Positions 25,438-35,087 of a DNA stretch of 64,000 nucleotides are shown here, one piece after another. A program made the position numbers and the translations under genes. The notes beneath the pieces are model-generated. The model searched no databases. It was not told the DNA's origin and was given only the letters and a program-made list of their open reading frames with translations. The first letter of the stretch is position 1. Each line of letters starts with the position of its first letter. The stretch is from NCBI GenBank assembly GCA_035758845.1, contig DASTVZ010000051.1, positions 18,464 through 82,463 on the forward strand, written 5' to 3'. The DNA is from JALZOC01 sp035758845 (GTDB taxonomy: Bacteria > Acidobacteriota > Vicinamibacteria > Vicinamibacterales > 2-12-FULL-66-21).

Positions 25438-25862
25438 CGTTCGACCGCCGTCCCGGCCGAAGATTCATAAACGCGGCTGCCGACCGTGAGGAAGAACGCG
25501 GTCGACCATCCACACATCAGAATTCCTGTGAGGGATTCGATCGCGCCGACAAGACGCCATTCGGGTGGCAGCACGAGATCACCGTAGCCAGTGGTGGTGT
25601 ACGTCACTGCGCTGAAATAAACCGCGGTCTGCATGGCGGGCATCGCGCCTTTTAGGAAATAGAGTCCGGCCCAGACAGTGATCTCGCACAAGTGCAGCAG
25701 CACGATCCAGGCGGCGACGAGGATGAACAGCCACGTGCCCGCCCAGAATCCCGGAAAGTCGGGGTGGCGCCGAATTCGACCGAGCGCCCACATTACGCCG
25801 CCGGCGTGGATGATCACGCAAAGTGCCATCAGGCACCCGGCGATGATCAGTCGCATGATCAT
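25434..25862 (-). CDS. Two-helix potassium channel-like protein
   Basis: 142 residues. Helices are at LIIAGCLMALCVIIHAGGVM, FILVAAWIVLLHLCEITVWA and a last one at IESLTGILMCGWSTAFFLTV. Between them lies the pore loop YFSAVTYTTTGYGDLVLP, the ion_trans_2 selectivity filter (TTGYGD where TVGYGD is typical). It may start at 25856 (second Met). It is the upstream partner of the Ca2+/H+ antiporter, suggesting linked cation or membrane-potential control. Confidence 0.85.
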   Translation of the reverse strand: MIMRLIIAGCLMALCVIIHAGGVMWALGRIRRHPDFPGFWAGTWLFILVAAWIVLLHLCEITVWAGLYFLKGAMPAMQTAVYFSAVTYTTTGYGDLVLPPEWRLVGAIESLTGILMCGWSTAFFLTVGSRVYESSAGTAVER

Positions 25863-26030
25863 CGGGAGATCCTTCGTCGGCGCGTTGGCGAGCGCCTGAG
25901 CTGGCTAAGCACGGTGCGTGCCCAAAGATGATGATGGTCTCAAGCAGACGAAGTGACTGCGGCGAAAGGAGTTCACTCGCTCAAGGCCACTTCGGTGTGA
26001 GCGGGCGACCTCCGTCCCGCCGGAGGTGCA

Positions 26031-26058
26031 ACCACGGAAGAACACGGACGAACACGGG
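26031..26058. repeat. CCACGGAAGAACACGGACGAACACGG run
   Basis: This short run of ACACGGA(C/A)GA units before the kinase gene is related to 13889-13946. A hairpin-forming ACCTCCG...CGGAGGT stands just upstream at 26008-26027. Confidence 0.6.
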
Positions 26059-26108
26059 TTGAAGGCGAACTGAATACGGTTGCTGCATTCCTGCTATGCT
26101 GCCGGGCC

Positions 26109-28748
26109 ATGTCACTCGCGGTCGGTTCACGCGTTGGCGCGTATCAGATCGTGGGCTCGCTCGGGGCGGGCGGCATGGGGGAGGTCTATCGCGCGCACGA
26201 TGGGAAGCTACAACGTGACGTTGCCCTCAAGGTCCTGTTGGCGCAACTCGCCTCCACGGCCGAAGCCCGCGCGCGATTCGAACGCGAGGCGTTAAGCGTC
26301 GCAAGGCTCTCGCATCCCAACATCGTCTCCATCTATGAGTTCGGAGATCACAATGGTCTCGCCTATGTGGTCAGTGAGCTCATCGATGGTGAGACGCTAC
26401 GCGCGCGACTCGAGCAGGGTCCGCTGCCGCAGCGTCGTGCGATCGCATATGCGTTGCAAATAGCCCGCGGGATTGGCGCCGCGCACGCGCGTGGAATCGT
26501 TCATCGCGATCTGAAGCCCGAGAACGTGATGATCACAAGGGACGATCACGTCAAGATTCTGGACTTCGGGTTGGCCAAACCGATGGAGCCGGCTCCGAGC
26601 GATGAGACGCGTGTCGCGGGAACGCTCACCAGCGCCGGAATGGTACTCGGGACATTTGCTTACATGGCACCGGAGCAGGTGCGAGGACTTGCGGTCGATC
26701 ATCGAGCCGACATCTTCGCGTTTGGCGCCCTGTTGTACGAGATGCTCGGCGGCGAGCGGGCGTTCAAGGCGGAGACCGCCGCCGACACGATGACGGCGAT
26801 TCTGACGAAAGAGCCTCCCGAGCTCGATCTTGCGCGACTCTCGATCGCTCCAGGTGTCGATCGGATCGTGCGCCGCTGTCTCGAGAAATCGCCAGATCTG
26901 CGTTTTCAATCAGCCAACGACCTGGCGTTTGCGCTCGAAACGTTGGCGACTACGTCCTCCGCTTCCGCACCGCGAGTCGACGCCCCCGTCGGCGCGCGAG
27001 TCGAACCGACGCGAGCCGTGTGGCTGCCATGGACAATCGCGTTCGCGTCGCTCGTAGCGGCTGTGGCCAGCTGGTTCATCAGGCCCGCGGCGACAGAGGT
27101 GGAACTCCCCTGGCAACACTTCACGCGGCTCACCGAGGCGGCCGGAGTCGAGACGTCGCCGACGGTCTTGCCCGATGGCAGCACGGTTGCCTATGCAATC
27201 TACGTCAATGGCAGTTGGGACATCTATGCCCAACGCGTCGGCGGCAGGAATCCAACGCCGATCGTCAACGATCCAAGTCGCAACGAAGGGGCCCCTGCAT
27301 ACTCACCCGACGGGTCACTCATCGCATTTCACGAATCCGATGACGACGGAGGGATTTTCATCGCCGGGGCGACAGGAGAATCGGTTCGACGTCTGACCGA
27401 CATTGGGTTCGACCCGGCGTGGTCGCCGGACGGAAAGAAGATCGCGTTCTCGACGGAAGAAGTGCGCGACCCCTCCTCGAGGCAGACGGTCAGTGCGATG
27501 TATATCGTCGACCTCGAAGGCGGTGCGCCCAAAAAGAGCGTGGAAGGCGACGCCATACAGCCTTTCTGGTCGCCATCTGGCGATCGCATCGTCTACTGGA
27601 GCAACAACGGCGGCCAGCGCGACATCTTCACGGTTGCCGCATCCGGCGGGGCACGGGTGCCGGTGACACAGGATGCGGCGATCGACTGGTCTCCGGTCTG
27701 GTCGCCGGACGGCCGGTTCGTCTACTTCTCGAGCGACCGTGGCGGCGCCATGAACCTGTGGCGGATCGCCGTCGATCAGGCGAGCGGCACTGTTGCCGGC
27801 GTGCCGCTGCCGGTCACAACCGGTGTCCAGGCACGCGCCACCGAGCCGCGGTTCTCCAAGGATGGGCGTCGCCTGGCGTTCCGCTCACGGATCGCCTCAG
27901 TGAATCCAGTGGCGATTCCATTCGATCCGGCGACCAATCGCGCAGGTGTTCCGGTAGTACTCGATCGATCGAACAACATCCGAATTCCGAGCGACGCCTC
28001 GCCAGACGGATCCCAGATCGCGTATTTCAGCATCGGCGAGCTGCAGGAGGACATCTTCGTCGGGAGCGCCGAGGGCAAGGGGATTCGTCACGTGACTGAT
28101 GACGCCCCGCGAGATCGCGCCCCTGTCTTCACGCATGACGGGCAGGCGCTCGTCTTCTATTCGAATCGTGATGGAGCGTGGGGCGTATGGGCCATCCGTC
28201 CTGACGGCAGCAACCTTCGCAAACTCGGATCAATCCCGGGCGGCGGCGCATATCCCGTTGCCTCACCCATCGACGACAGGGTCGTCTTCTCCGGCACGTT
28301 CTCGGCAGGCGGTGTATTTTCGGTGACGCTCGCCGGCGGAACTGAACCGGCACTCCTTCCGGGCACGAAATCGGACACAGGGTATTTCTTCGCGACATCG
28401 TGGTCGAAAGATGGCGCTCGTTTATGCGGTCCTCTCGTTTCCGCCAGCGGCCGGTCATATGCGGTGGCCGTGTACGATCTCCAGTCTCGCGTGGCGACGA
28501 CGATTGCGACCGAGGAAGTGTTTGGTGTGCGCTGGCTTCCGGACGGACGCCGGGTCGTGTACTTCACGCCCGGACAGCATCCGGAGCTCGTCATCGTCGA
28601 TTCCGTCACGCGACAGCGAACGATCGTTCCGATCCAGTTGCCTGGCCCTCCCACTAACGACGTGTTCTCGATCAGTCGTGACGGACGGACGATCTACTAC
28701 GGCGCTGTGCACGAAGAAGCAGACATCTGGATCGCAGAACGGAAATAG
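26109..28748 (+). CDS. Serine/threonine protein kinase with C-terminal TolB/WD40-like propeller
   Basis: 879 residues. The kinase domain (1-275) has the Gly loop GSLGAGGMGEVYRAHD, the Lys in VALKVL, HRDLKPENVMI, DFGLAK, a MAPEQ activation segment and HRADIFAFGALLYEML, all intact for activity. A single membrane helix follows (LPWTIAFASLVAAVASWFI, about 306-324). The periplasmic part holds about six TolB PD40 repeats (YSPDGSLIAFHESDDDG, WSPDGKKIAFSTEE, WSPDGRFVYFSSDRGG). Such fusions are abundant in Acidobacteriota and are taken to sense extracytoplasmic signals. The target is not known. It is not in an operon. Confidence 0.95.
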   Translation: MSLAVGSRVGAYQIVGSLGAGGMGEVYRAHDGKLQRDVALKVLLAQLASTAEARARFEREALSVARLSHPNIVSIYEFGDHNGLAYVVSELIDGETLRARLEQGPLPQRRAIAYALQIARGIGAAHARGIVHRDLKPENVMITRDDHVKILDFGLAKPMEPAPSDETRVAGTLTSAGMVLGTFAYMAPEQVRGLAVDHRADIFAFGALLYEMLGGERAFKAETAADTMTAILTKEPPELDLARLSIAPGVDRIVRRCLEKSPDLRFQSANDLAFALETLATTSSASAPRVDAPVGARVEPTRAVWLPWTIAFASLVAAVASWFIRPAATEVELPWQHFTRLTEAAGVETSPTVLPDGSTVAYAIYVNGSWDIYAQRVGGRNPTPIVNDPSRNEGAPAYSPDGSLIAFHESDDDGGIFIAGATGESVRRLTDIGFDPAWSPDGKKIAFSTEEVRDPSSRQTVSAMYIVDLEGGAPKKSVEGDAIQPFWSPSGDRIVYWSNNGGQRDIFTVAASGGARVPVTQDAAIDWSPVWSPDGRFVYFSSDRGGAMNLWRIAVDQASGTVAGVPLPVTTGVQARATEPRFSKDGRRLAFRSRIASVNPVAIPFDPATNRAGVPVVLDRSNNIRIPSDASPDGSQIAYFSIGELQEDIFVGSAEGKGIRHVTDDAPRDRAPVFTHDGQALVFYSNRDGAWGVWAIRPDGSNLRKLGSIPGGGAYPVASPIDDRVVFSGTFSAGGVFSVTLAGGTEPALLPGTKSDTGYFFATSWSKDGARLCGPLVSASGRSYAVAVYDLQSRVATTIATEEVFGVRWLPDGRRVVYFTPGQHPELVIVDSVTRQRTIVPIQLPGPPTNDVFSISRDGRTIYYGAVHEEADIWIAERK

Positions 28749-29125
28749 TCTTCGCGCGCCATTTCCCTCGAATATGCAAGGACGCACCTGCCAGATGTTT
28801 CCATTCGGCCAGTACAAGATCGGATCGATGGCTATCGAGGCCCACTGACCCGCCGTTTCCCATGGCTGACGCCGCGAGGTCGTGACCCCTTCGTTCCAGC
28901 CTCCGATATTCGGGAGGAACTCCGGCCCGGCGGAGGTCAAGTCCGCCGAAGAATCGCGATACGCGCCGCCATTTCACTCAAAGGCTTCGTATTTCCGCCG
29001 TTCAACGACGCCGGATCCGGAAATCCGCCCGGTACATCAATTGCCCCAAACGAAGAGGTCCTGGCGGTTTCGGTCGTTCTCTGCTGACGCAGGATCGGGT
29101 CGGGAGCCAATCGGAGACGACATCC
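28749..29125. other. Intergenic region, no gene seen
   Basis: 377 bp between the kinase and the MFS gene. It holds a 27-base element at 28901-28927 that recurs with four differences at 50954-50980 (CTCCGATATTC core, then GGAG and CTCCGGCC). Short GGAACTCCGG and GGCGGAGGTC repeats are also present. Frames here lack protein character on both strands. Confidence 0.6.
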
Positions 29126-30382
29126 GTGAATCAGCAGATGAGAGCGGCGACGGTGGCGTGGTTGATCACCGCGATGTACTACTTCTATCAGTACACGTTG
29201 CGATCGGCTCCGGCCGTCATGATGCCGCAGCTCTCCGATGCATTCGGGCTGACGGCAACCGCTGTCGCCTCGATGGTTGGTCTCTTCTACTACGGCTACT
29301 CGCCCTTCAGTCTCGTCGCCGGGGCGGCGATGGACGGGCTCGGCCCTCGCAAGGTCGTCCCACTCGGAGCTGCCACGGTTGGTATCGGCGCGCTGATGTT
29401 TGCTACTGGCAACGGTCAGATGGCGAGTATCGGCCGCTTCCTGCAAGGCGCCGGTGGCGTGTTCGCGCTGGTCGGCGCCGCCTACATTGCGACGACCAAT
29501 TTCCCCGCCTCGCGAGCCGCGACGCTGATCGGCGCCACCCAGATGTTTGGCATGGCCGGCGGCTCGGCCGGCCAGTTCCTCGTCGGGCCGATGATTGGCG
29601 CGGGCGTCAGCTGGAATAGGTTCTGGGTCGGCATGGGCATCGGCGGCCTCGCGATTAGCGTGCTGCTGTTCCTTCTTCTCCCTGAATCGAAGACGACGCA
29701 AAACCGCGAAGGCTGGCTCACGGACGCGGGTCGCGCGTTTGGTGTCGTGTTTCGCAATCCGCAATCGATTCTGTGCGGGATCATCGCGGGACTGCTGTTC
29801 ATTCCAACGACGATCTTCGACATGACGTGGGGTGTCCGCTATCTGCAGGAAGGCCGCGGATTCGATTACGCGACGGCGGTGCTCCGATCCGCCGCAGTTC
29901 CGCTCGGATGGATCATCGGTTGCCCGCTGCTTGGTTTCATCTCCGATCGCATCGGACGTCGGAAGCCGGTGATCATTGCCAGCGCGACCGTGCTGCTCGC
30001 CTGCCTTGCGTGGATTCTCTACGGACCTGTCGACGTCTTTCCCCCGTACGTGCTCGCTATCGTCGCCGGCATCGCATCGGGGGCAGCGATGCTGCCTTAC
30101 ACCGTGATCAAAGAGGCGAACCCGCCGAAGATGAGCGGCACCGCGACCGGTGTCGTCAACTTCCTGAACTTTACGTTCAGCGCACTGCTCGGACCTGTCT
30201 TCGCCAGGATTCTCATGAACGTCAGCGGCGGAGCGTCGACGATGAACATCGAGCACTATCAGACGGCGTTTCAACCATTGCTGTACGGCGTCGGCCTCGC
30301 GATTGTGCTCACGTTCTTCCTGAAAGAAACCGGACCTGCGGCTCGTCGCACGACGCTGGTGGCCGCATACGAGGAAATATGA
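29126..30382 (+). CDS. Major facilitator superfamily transporter
   Basis: 418 residues with 12 predicted helices. The start reads MNQQMRAATVAWLITAMYYF, the loop between helices 2 and 3 has MDGLGPRKVVPLGA, and the second-half counterpart is ISDRIGRRKPVIIA (GxxxDRxGRR form). It resembles organic-acid or sugar-phosphate MFS members, but the substrate cannot be stated. The stop overlaps the start of the phosphate acetyltransferase gene (ATGA-type), so a fermentation-related acid or alternate product may be carried. Confidence 0.88.
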   Translation: MNQQMRAATVAWLITAMYYFYQYTLRSAPAVMMPQLSDAFGLTATAVASMVGLFYYGYSPFSLVAGAAMDGLGPRKVVPLGAATVGIGALMFATGNGQMASIGRFLQGAGGVFALVGAAYIATTNFPASRAATLIGATQMFGMAGGSAGQFLVGPMIGAGVSWNRFWVGMGIGGLAISVLLFLLLPESKTTQNREGWLTDAGRAFGVVFRNPQSILCGIIAGLLFIPTTIFDMTWGVRYLQEGRGFDYATAVLRSAAVPLGWIIGCPLLGFISDRIGRRKPVIIASATVLLACLAWILYGPVDVFPPYVLAIVAGIASGAAMLPYTVIKEANPPKMSGTATGVVNFLNFTFSALLGPVFARILMNVSGGASTMNIEHYQTAFQPLLYGVGLAIVLTFFLKETGPAARRTTLVAAYEEI

Positions 30383-31323
30383 ATCGCACAACCGGAACCG
30401 GGAAATATGAATTGCTGCTCGAGCGATGCCGAAGTCTGGAACCCGTGCCAACGGCCGTCGCACATCCGTGTGAAGCGTCGGCCCTGGCAGGGGCCGTCGA
30501 GGCGGGCGCGAAAGGCTTGATCGCTCCGATTCTCGTCGGACCGGAAATGAAAATCCGCGAGATGGCGATGAAGGGTGGGATCGACCTCGGCAACGTGAAA
30601 ATCGTCGACGCGCCCCACAGTCATGCCGCCGCATCCAAGGCAGTTGAACTCGTGCGCCAGGGCTCGGCGGAACTGTTGATGAAGGGCAGCCTGCACACTG
30701 ATGAACTTCTGAGCGCCGTCGTTGCCCGCGAGACGGGCCTCCGTACCGGGCGGCGGATAAGTCACGTCTTCATCATGGACGTGCCGACCTATCACAAGGT
30801 CCTGATCGTGACCGACGCCGCGATCAACATCGCCCCGGCACTGGACGATAAGGTCGATATCATTCAGAACGCGATTGATCTGGCCGTCTCGCTTGGCGTG
30901 TCGACGCCGAAGGTCGCGATTCTCGCCGCCGTCGAAACCGTTAACTCGAAGATGCCCGCCACGATCGATGCGGCCGCGCTCTGCAAGATGGCCGATCGAG
31001 GCCAGATTACCGGAGGCCTGCTCGACGGTCCGCTTGCGTTCGACAACGCCATCAGCAAGGACGCCGCAAAGATCAAAGGCATCAAGTCCGACGTCGCCGG
31101 TGATCCCGACATCCTGCTGGCTCCCGATCTCGAGGCGGGGAACATGCTCGCCAAACAGCTCAGTTTCCTGGCCAATGCCGACAGCGCCGGTCTTGTCCTC
31201 GGCGCTCGCGTCCCGATCATCCTGACGAGCCGTGCCGACAGCGTGCGATCGCGAGTTGCGAGTTGCGCAGTAGCAATGCTGGCCGCGCATGCGCGGCGGA
31301 AGACGCTGCAGGTTGCGACGTAG
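30379..31323 (+). CDS. Phosphate acetyl/butyryltransferase
   Basis: 314 residues from ATG 30379. The PTA/PTB fold is seen through GAKGLIAPILVGPEMKIRE, GSAELLMKGSLHTDELLSAV, LRTGRRISHVFIMDVPTYHK, VLIVTDAAINIAPALDDKVD, VAILAAVETVNSKMPATIDA and a closing LANADSAGLVLGARVPIILT. The enzyme exchanges CoA and phosphate on an acyl group. The next gene is acetate kinase, so acetyl-CoA is the likely substrate, giving ATP and acetate together. It is of the short Ptb-like form, without the N-terminal DRTGG domain of long Pta. Confidence 0.9.
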   Translation: MNRTTGTGKYELLLERCRSLEPVPTAVAHPCEASALAGAVEAGAKGLIAPILVGPEMKIREMAMKGGIDLGNVKIVDAPHSHAAASKAVELVRQGSAELLMKGSLHTDELLSAVVARETGLRTGRRISHVFIMDVPTYHKVLIVTDAAINIAPALDDKVDIIQNAIDLAVSLGVSTPKVAILAAVETVNSKMPATIDAAALCKMADRGQITGGLLDGPLAFDNAISKDAAKIKGIKSDVAGDPDILLAPDLEAGNMLAKQLSFLANADSAGLVLGARVPIILTSRADSVRSRVASCAVAMLAAHARRKTLQVAT

Positions 31324-31350
31324 CGGCTGCTGGCTATTGGCTGCTGGCGA

Positions 31351-31454
31351 GCGCCTGCGGCCCGAGCGAGGCGACGGAGTGAAGCGCGCGAAGCGCGCCG
31401 CCGAGCGAGAGCGCGTGGGGGGTGGGGCCCCACGCGCAGTAAGTAATGCAGACA
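31351..31454. repeat. GC-rich dispersed repeat, copy B (about 104 bp)
   Basis: This is the partner of 3578-3682 and agrees over nearly its whole length, including the GTGGGGCCCCAC core and CGCAGTAAG end. GGCTGCTGGCTATTGGCTGC direct repeats precede it (31325-31349), as GCTGGCA repeats follow copy A. It lies between pta and ackA, within the operon. Confidence 0.8.
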
Positions 31455-31466
31455 GGGCGTTCCAAA

Positions 31467-32678
31467 ATGGACGACTTCGTTATTGTTCTAAACGCAGGCT
31501 CATCGAGCCTCAAGTTTTCTATCTATCGGCGACCGGAATCCGAAGCATGGCGACTGGAGTCACGCGGTCAGATTGAAGGAATCGGTACCTCACCGCGCTT
31601 CTCCGCAAAGGACGGAGCCGGCACACGGCTGGTCGACAACGAACTGGACAAAGCAAACGTTCGCGATGCGCGCGGTGCTCTTGATTCGCTGGCGGCATGG
31701 CTACGCTCAACCTACGGTGGCTCCCGCGTGCTCGGTGTCGGACATCGCGTCGTTCACGGCGGCGCGCGCTTCTCAGGACCAACTACCATCACGCCCGAGG
31801 TCCTGGCGGAACTGCGCAAGCTCATACCGCTCGCGCCGTTACATCAACCGCACAATCTTGCCGCCATCGAAGCCGTCTCGGCCCAGCTGCCTGACGTGCC
31901 GCAAGTCGCTTGCTTTGATACGAGCTTCCATCGAGGGCAGCCGGAGGTCGCTGAACTCGTTCCCCTGCCGCGAGAGATCCGTAATGCCGGCGTGCAGCGC
32001 TACGGGTTTCACGGTCTGTCTTACGAGTACATCGCGTCGGTGCTGCCGGACGTCGCGCCAGAGATCGCCAACGGGCGGGTGATCGTCGCTCACCTGGGAA
32101 GCGGAGCAAGTCTGTGCGCAATGAGAAACCGCAAGAGCCTCGACAGCTCGCTTGGTTTTACGGCCCTCGATGGTCTTTGCATGGGCACACGCCCCGGCGC
32201 CCTCGATCCAGGCGTGGTCCTCTATCTGTTTCAGGGACTTGGACTGTCAGCGAAGGAAGTCGAGACGATTCTCTACAAACGATCCGGCCTGCTCGGCATC
32301 TCTGGGACGAGCAACGACATGCGCGATCTGCTGGGCAGCGGGGAGCCAGCGGACCGGCTCGCCGTGGACTACTTCGTCTACCGCGCCGCAAAGGAAATTG
32401 GCGCCCTTGCGGCGGTGCTCGGTGGCATCGACGCACTCGTGTTCACCGCTGGAATAGGTGAGAACTCTGCCGAGATTCGCAGCCGCATCTGCGATGCCTC
32501 GGCCTGGCTCGGCATCGAGCTCGACACAGATGCAAACAGCAACAAGCAAACGCGGATCTCGGGCCAGGGCAGTCCTGTTTCGGTATGGGTCGTCCCGACC
32601 AATGAGGAGCTCGTCATCGCACGCCATACCGGCACGGTGCTGGGGCTGATTGAAACTCGTGCGCGAACGGTCTCGTAG
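31467..32678 (+). CDS. ackA: Acetate kinase
   Basis: 403 residues from ATG 31467 (MDDFVIVLNAGSSSLKFSIY). The ASKHA-fold signatures are intact: NAGSSSLK, VGHRVVHGG, ACFDTSFH, YGFHGLSYEYI, VAHLGSGASLCAM, MGTRPGALDPGV and FTAGIGENSAEIR. It converts acetyl phosphate and ADP to acetate and ATP. Acetyl phosphate can come from Pta just upstream or from the phosphoketolase encoded at 43745-46141. An earlier Met at 31446 exists but falls in the end of the repeat. Confidence 0.97.
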   Translation: MDDFVIVLNAGSSSLKFSIYRRPESEAWRLESRGQIEGIGTSPRFSAKDGAGTRLVDNELDKANVRDARGALDSLAAWLRSTYGGSRVLGVGHRVVHGGARFSGPTTITPEVLAELRKLIPLAPLHQPHNLAAIEAVSAQLPDVPQVACFDTSFHRGQPEVAELVPLPREIRNAGVQRYGFHGLSYEYIASVLPDVAPEIANGRVIVAHLGSGASLCAMRNRKSLDSSLGFTALDGLCMGTRPGALDPGVVLYLFQGLGLSAKEVETILYKRSGLLGISGTSNDMRDLLGSGEPADRLAVDYFVYRAAKEIGALAAVLGGIDALVFTAGIGENSAEIRSRICDASAWLGIELDTDANSNKQTRISGQGSPVSVWVVPTNEELVIARHTGTVLGLIETRARTVS

Positions 32679-32756
32679 GCAGCCCTGAAGGGCTGCGCTC
32701 CGTGTCGACCGCGCGCTTTCAGAACGATGTAGCGCAGGCCTTTAGGCCTGCCAAAG
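32679..32756. repeat. Double palindrome (REP-like) between ackA and pflB
   Basis: GCAGCCCTGAAGGGCTGC (32680-32697) and GCAGGCCTTTAGGCCTGC (32735-32752) are near-perfect 8-bp stems in a head-to-tail pair, with CGTGTCGACC...AGAACG between them. No T run follows. Such paired palindromes in a transcript often protect upstream mRNA from 3' decay. Confidence 0.7.
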
Positions 32757-32768
32757 CAGGAGTGGCAC

Positions 32769-35069
32769 ATGGACGTCATCACATCCACCGATAGAGCTGC
32801 TGCAGCAAAGACATCGCCGTGGCATGGCTTTCGAACGGGTCTCTGGCAGAAAGAGATCAACGTTCGCGATTTCATCCAGCAGAATTACGAACCGTATGAC
32901 GGCGACGAATCCTTCCTGTCGCCTGCGACAAAACGGACGCTGAAAATCTGGGAACAGCTGCAAAAGCTCTTCATCGAGGAACGGAAGAAGGGGGTGCTCG
33001 ACGTCTCGCAGATTCCCAGTTCGATTACGGCTCATGCGCCGGGTTACATCGACAAGGAAAGCGAAATCATCGTCGGCCTACAGACCGACGCGCCACTCAA
33101 GCGCGCGATCATGCCCAACGGCGGCTGGCGCATGGTTGCCACCGCTCTCAAGACGTATGGCTACGAACCAGACCCCCACATCGTCGAGGCGTTCACAAAG
33201 TATCGAAAGACTCACAACGACGCGGTCTTTGATGCCTACACAGCGGACATCCGACGGTGCCGAAGCTCGCACATCCTGACGGGACTTCCCGATGCGTACG
33301 GACGCGGCCGGATCATCGGCGACTACCGGCGCGTCGCCTTGTACGGCGTCGCCCGGCTGATCGAACGCAAGCAGGAAGAAAAGAACGCGCTCGACGCGCT
33401 CCAGTCCAGCGACGAAATCATCCGCGATCGCGAGGAGTTATCCGAGCAGGTTCGCGCGCTCAAAGAACTGCAGAAGATGGCAGCGAGTTACGGCTTCGAC
33501 ATCTCCGTCCCGGCGCGCACCGCGAAGGAAGCGGTACAGTGGCTCTACTTTGGATATCTCGCCGGCGTGAAGGAACAGAACGGCGCGGCGATGTCTCTCG
33601 GCCGTACGACGACCTTCCTCGACATCTACTTCGAGCGTGATCTTACGGCCGGACTCCTGACCGAGGAGCAGGCGCAGGAGATCATCGACGACTTCGTCAT
33701 CAAGTTGCGGATCGTTCGCTTCCTTCGCACCCCTGAGTACGACAATCTGTTTGCCGGCGATCCAACCTGGGTCACCGAGTCGATCGGCGGAATGGGCGAC
33801 GACGGCCGGTCGCTGGTGACGAAGACAAGCTTTCGCATCCTTCAGACGCTCTACAACCTCGGTCCCGCTCCGGAACCGAACCTGACGATCTGGTATTCAG
33901 CGCGGATGCCTGACGGATTTCGCCGATTTGCCGCGAAGGTCGCGATCGACACGAGCTCGCTGCAATTCGAGAGCGACGAAATCATGCGCCAGGTCTGGGG
34001 AGACGACGGCGCGATCGCGTGCTGCGTCTCGCCAATGCTCGTCGGCAAGCAGATGCAGTTTTTCGGCGCGCGCGCCAATCTCGCCAAGTGCCTCCTGTAC
34101 GCGATTAATGGTGGGCGCGACGAAATCAGCGGTGAACAGGTGGCGCCCGCCGCCGAAGCAGTCAAGGGTGAGTATCTCGACTTCGACGACGTGCTCGGCA
34201 AGTTCGACAAGATAATGGACTGGCTCGCCGGTGTCTACGTCAACGCCATGAACGTCATCCATTACATGCACGACAAGTACGCGTACGAGCGCGTCGAGAT
34301 GGCGCTGCACGATTACGCGCCGCTGCGAACCATGGCGTTTGGCATTGCCGGTTTGTCGGTCGTCGCCGACAGCCTGTCAGCGATCAAGTACGCGAAAGTG
34401 CGTGTCGTCCGAAACGAGACCGGTCTGATCACCGATTATCAGACCGAAGGGACCTTTCCCTTCTTCGGCAACAACGACAACCGCGTCGATCAACTCGCGG
34501 TGTGGCTGGTGACGACATTCATGAGCAAGCTGAGAAAGTATCCGACCTATCGCAAGGCGGTGCACACGCAGTCTGTGTTGACGATCACATCGAACGTCGT
34601 CTACGGCAAAGCGACGGGCAACACACCAGACGGCCGACGGCACGGCCAACCATTCGCGCCCGGCGCCAACCCGATGCACGGCCGTGACAGCCATGGCATT
34701 CATGCCTCGGCCGCTTCGGTGGCAAAGATTCCGTATCGAGATGCCGCTGACGGGATCTCGCTCACCACCTCGCTCGTGCCGACAGGTCTCGGCCGGGTGC
34801 CCGCGGATCGCATCACGAACCTGACGGCCATGCTCGACGCGTTTTTCAGCAGCACCGGCTATCACATGAACGTGAACGTCTTGAACCGCGAGACGCTCTT
34901 GGATGCGATGGATCATCCGGAGAAGTATCCGAGCCTGACGATCCGCGTCTCAGGTTACGCAGTTAATTTCGTGCGGCTCACGCGAGAGCAGCAGATGGAC
35001 GTGATCAATCGGACGTTCCATGGGTCGGTGAACGCTCCGGGCGAGTCCACGACCAGTTCGGTGCTTTAA
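32769..35069 (+). CDS. pflB: Pyruvate formate-lyase
   Basis: 766 residues with AGGAG before ATG 32769. The pair of catalytic cysteines is in AIACCVSPMLVG, and the glycyl-radical motif near the end is RVSGYAVNFVRLTREQQMDV. The KGEYLDFDDVLGKFDKIMDW and IHYMHDKYAYERVEMALHDY segments also match PflB. The enzyme splits pyruvate with CoA into acetyl-CoA and formate without oxygen. Its formate may feed the selenocysteine formate dehydrogenase in this window, and its acetyl-CoA the Pta/AckA pair upstream. The activating enzyme follows 18 bp later. Length fits E. coli PflB (about 760). Confidence 0.97.
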   Translation: MDVITSTDRAAAAKTSPWHGFRTGLWQKEINVRDFIQQNYEPYDGDESFLSPATKRTLKIWEQLQKLFIEERKKGVLDVSQIPSSITAHAPGYIDKESEIIVGLQTDAPLKRAIMPNGGWRMVATALKTYGYEPDPHIVEAFTKYRKTHNDAVFDAYTADIRRCRSSHILTGLPDAYGRGRIIGDYRRVALYGVARLIERKQEEKNALDALQSSDEIIRDREELSEQVRALKELQKMAASYGFDISVPARTAKEAVQWLYFGYLAGVKEQNGAAMSLGRTTTFLDIYFERDLTAGLLTEEQAQEIIDDFVIKLRIVRFLRTPEYDNLFAGDPTWVTESIGGMGDDGRSLVTKTSFRILQTLYNLGPAPEPNLTIWYSARMPDGFRRFAAKVAIDTSSLQFESDEIMRQVWGDDGAIACCVSPMLVGKQMQFFGARANLAKCLLYAINGGRDEISGEQVAPAAEAVKGEYLDFDDVLGKFDKIMDWLAGVYVNAMNVIHYMHDKYAYERVEMALHDYAPLRTMAFGIAGLSVVADSLSAIKYAKVRVVRNETGLITDYQTEGTFPFFGNNDNRVDQLAVWLVTTFMSKLRKYPTYRKAVHTQSVLTITSNVVYGKATGNTPDGRRHGQPFAPGANPMHGRDSHGIHASAASVAKIPYRDAADGISLTTSLVPTGLGRVPADRITNLTAMLDAFFSSTGYHMNVNVLNRETLLDAMDHPEKYPSLTIRVSGYAVNFVRLTREQQMDVINRTFHGSVNAPGESTTSSVL

Positions 35070-35087
35070 CCGCTGTGGCAGGTAGTT

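Noticed and set aside
29773..30378. N-terminal extension of phosphate acetyltransferase
   Set aside because: Overlaps the MFS gene in another frame; ATG 30379 with ATGA overlap is the start.
28937..30634. 565-codon minus-strand frame opposite the MFS gene
   Set aside because: Composition typical of antisense frames in GC-rich DNA, with the plus strand showing 12 helices.
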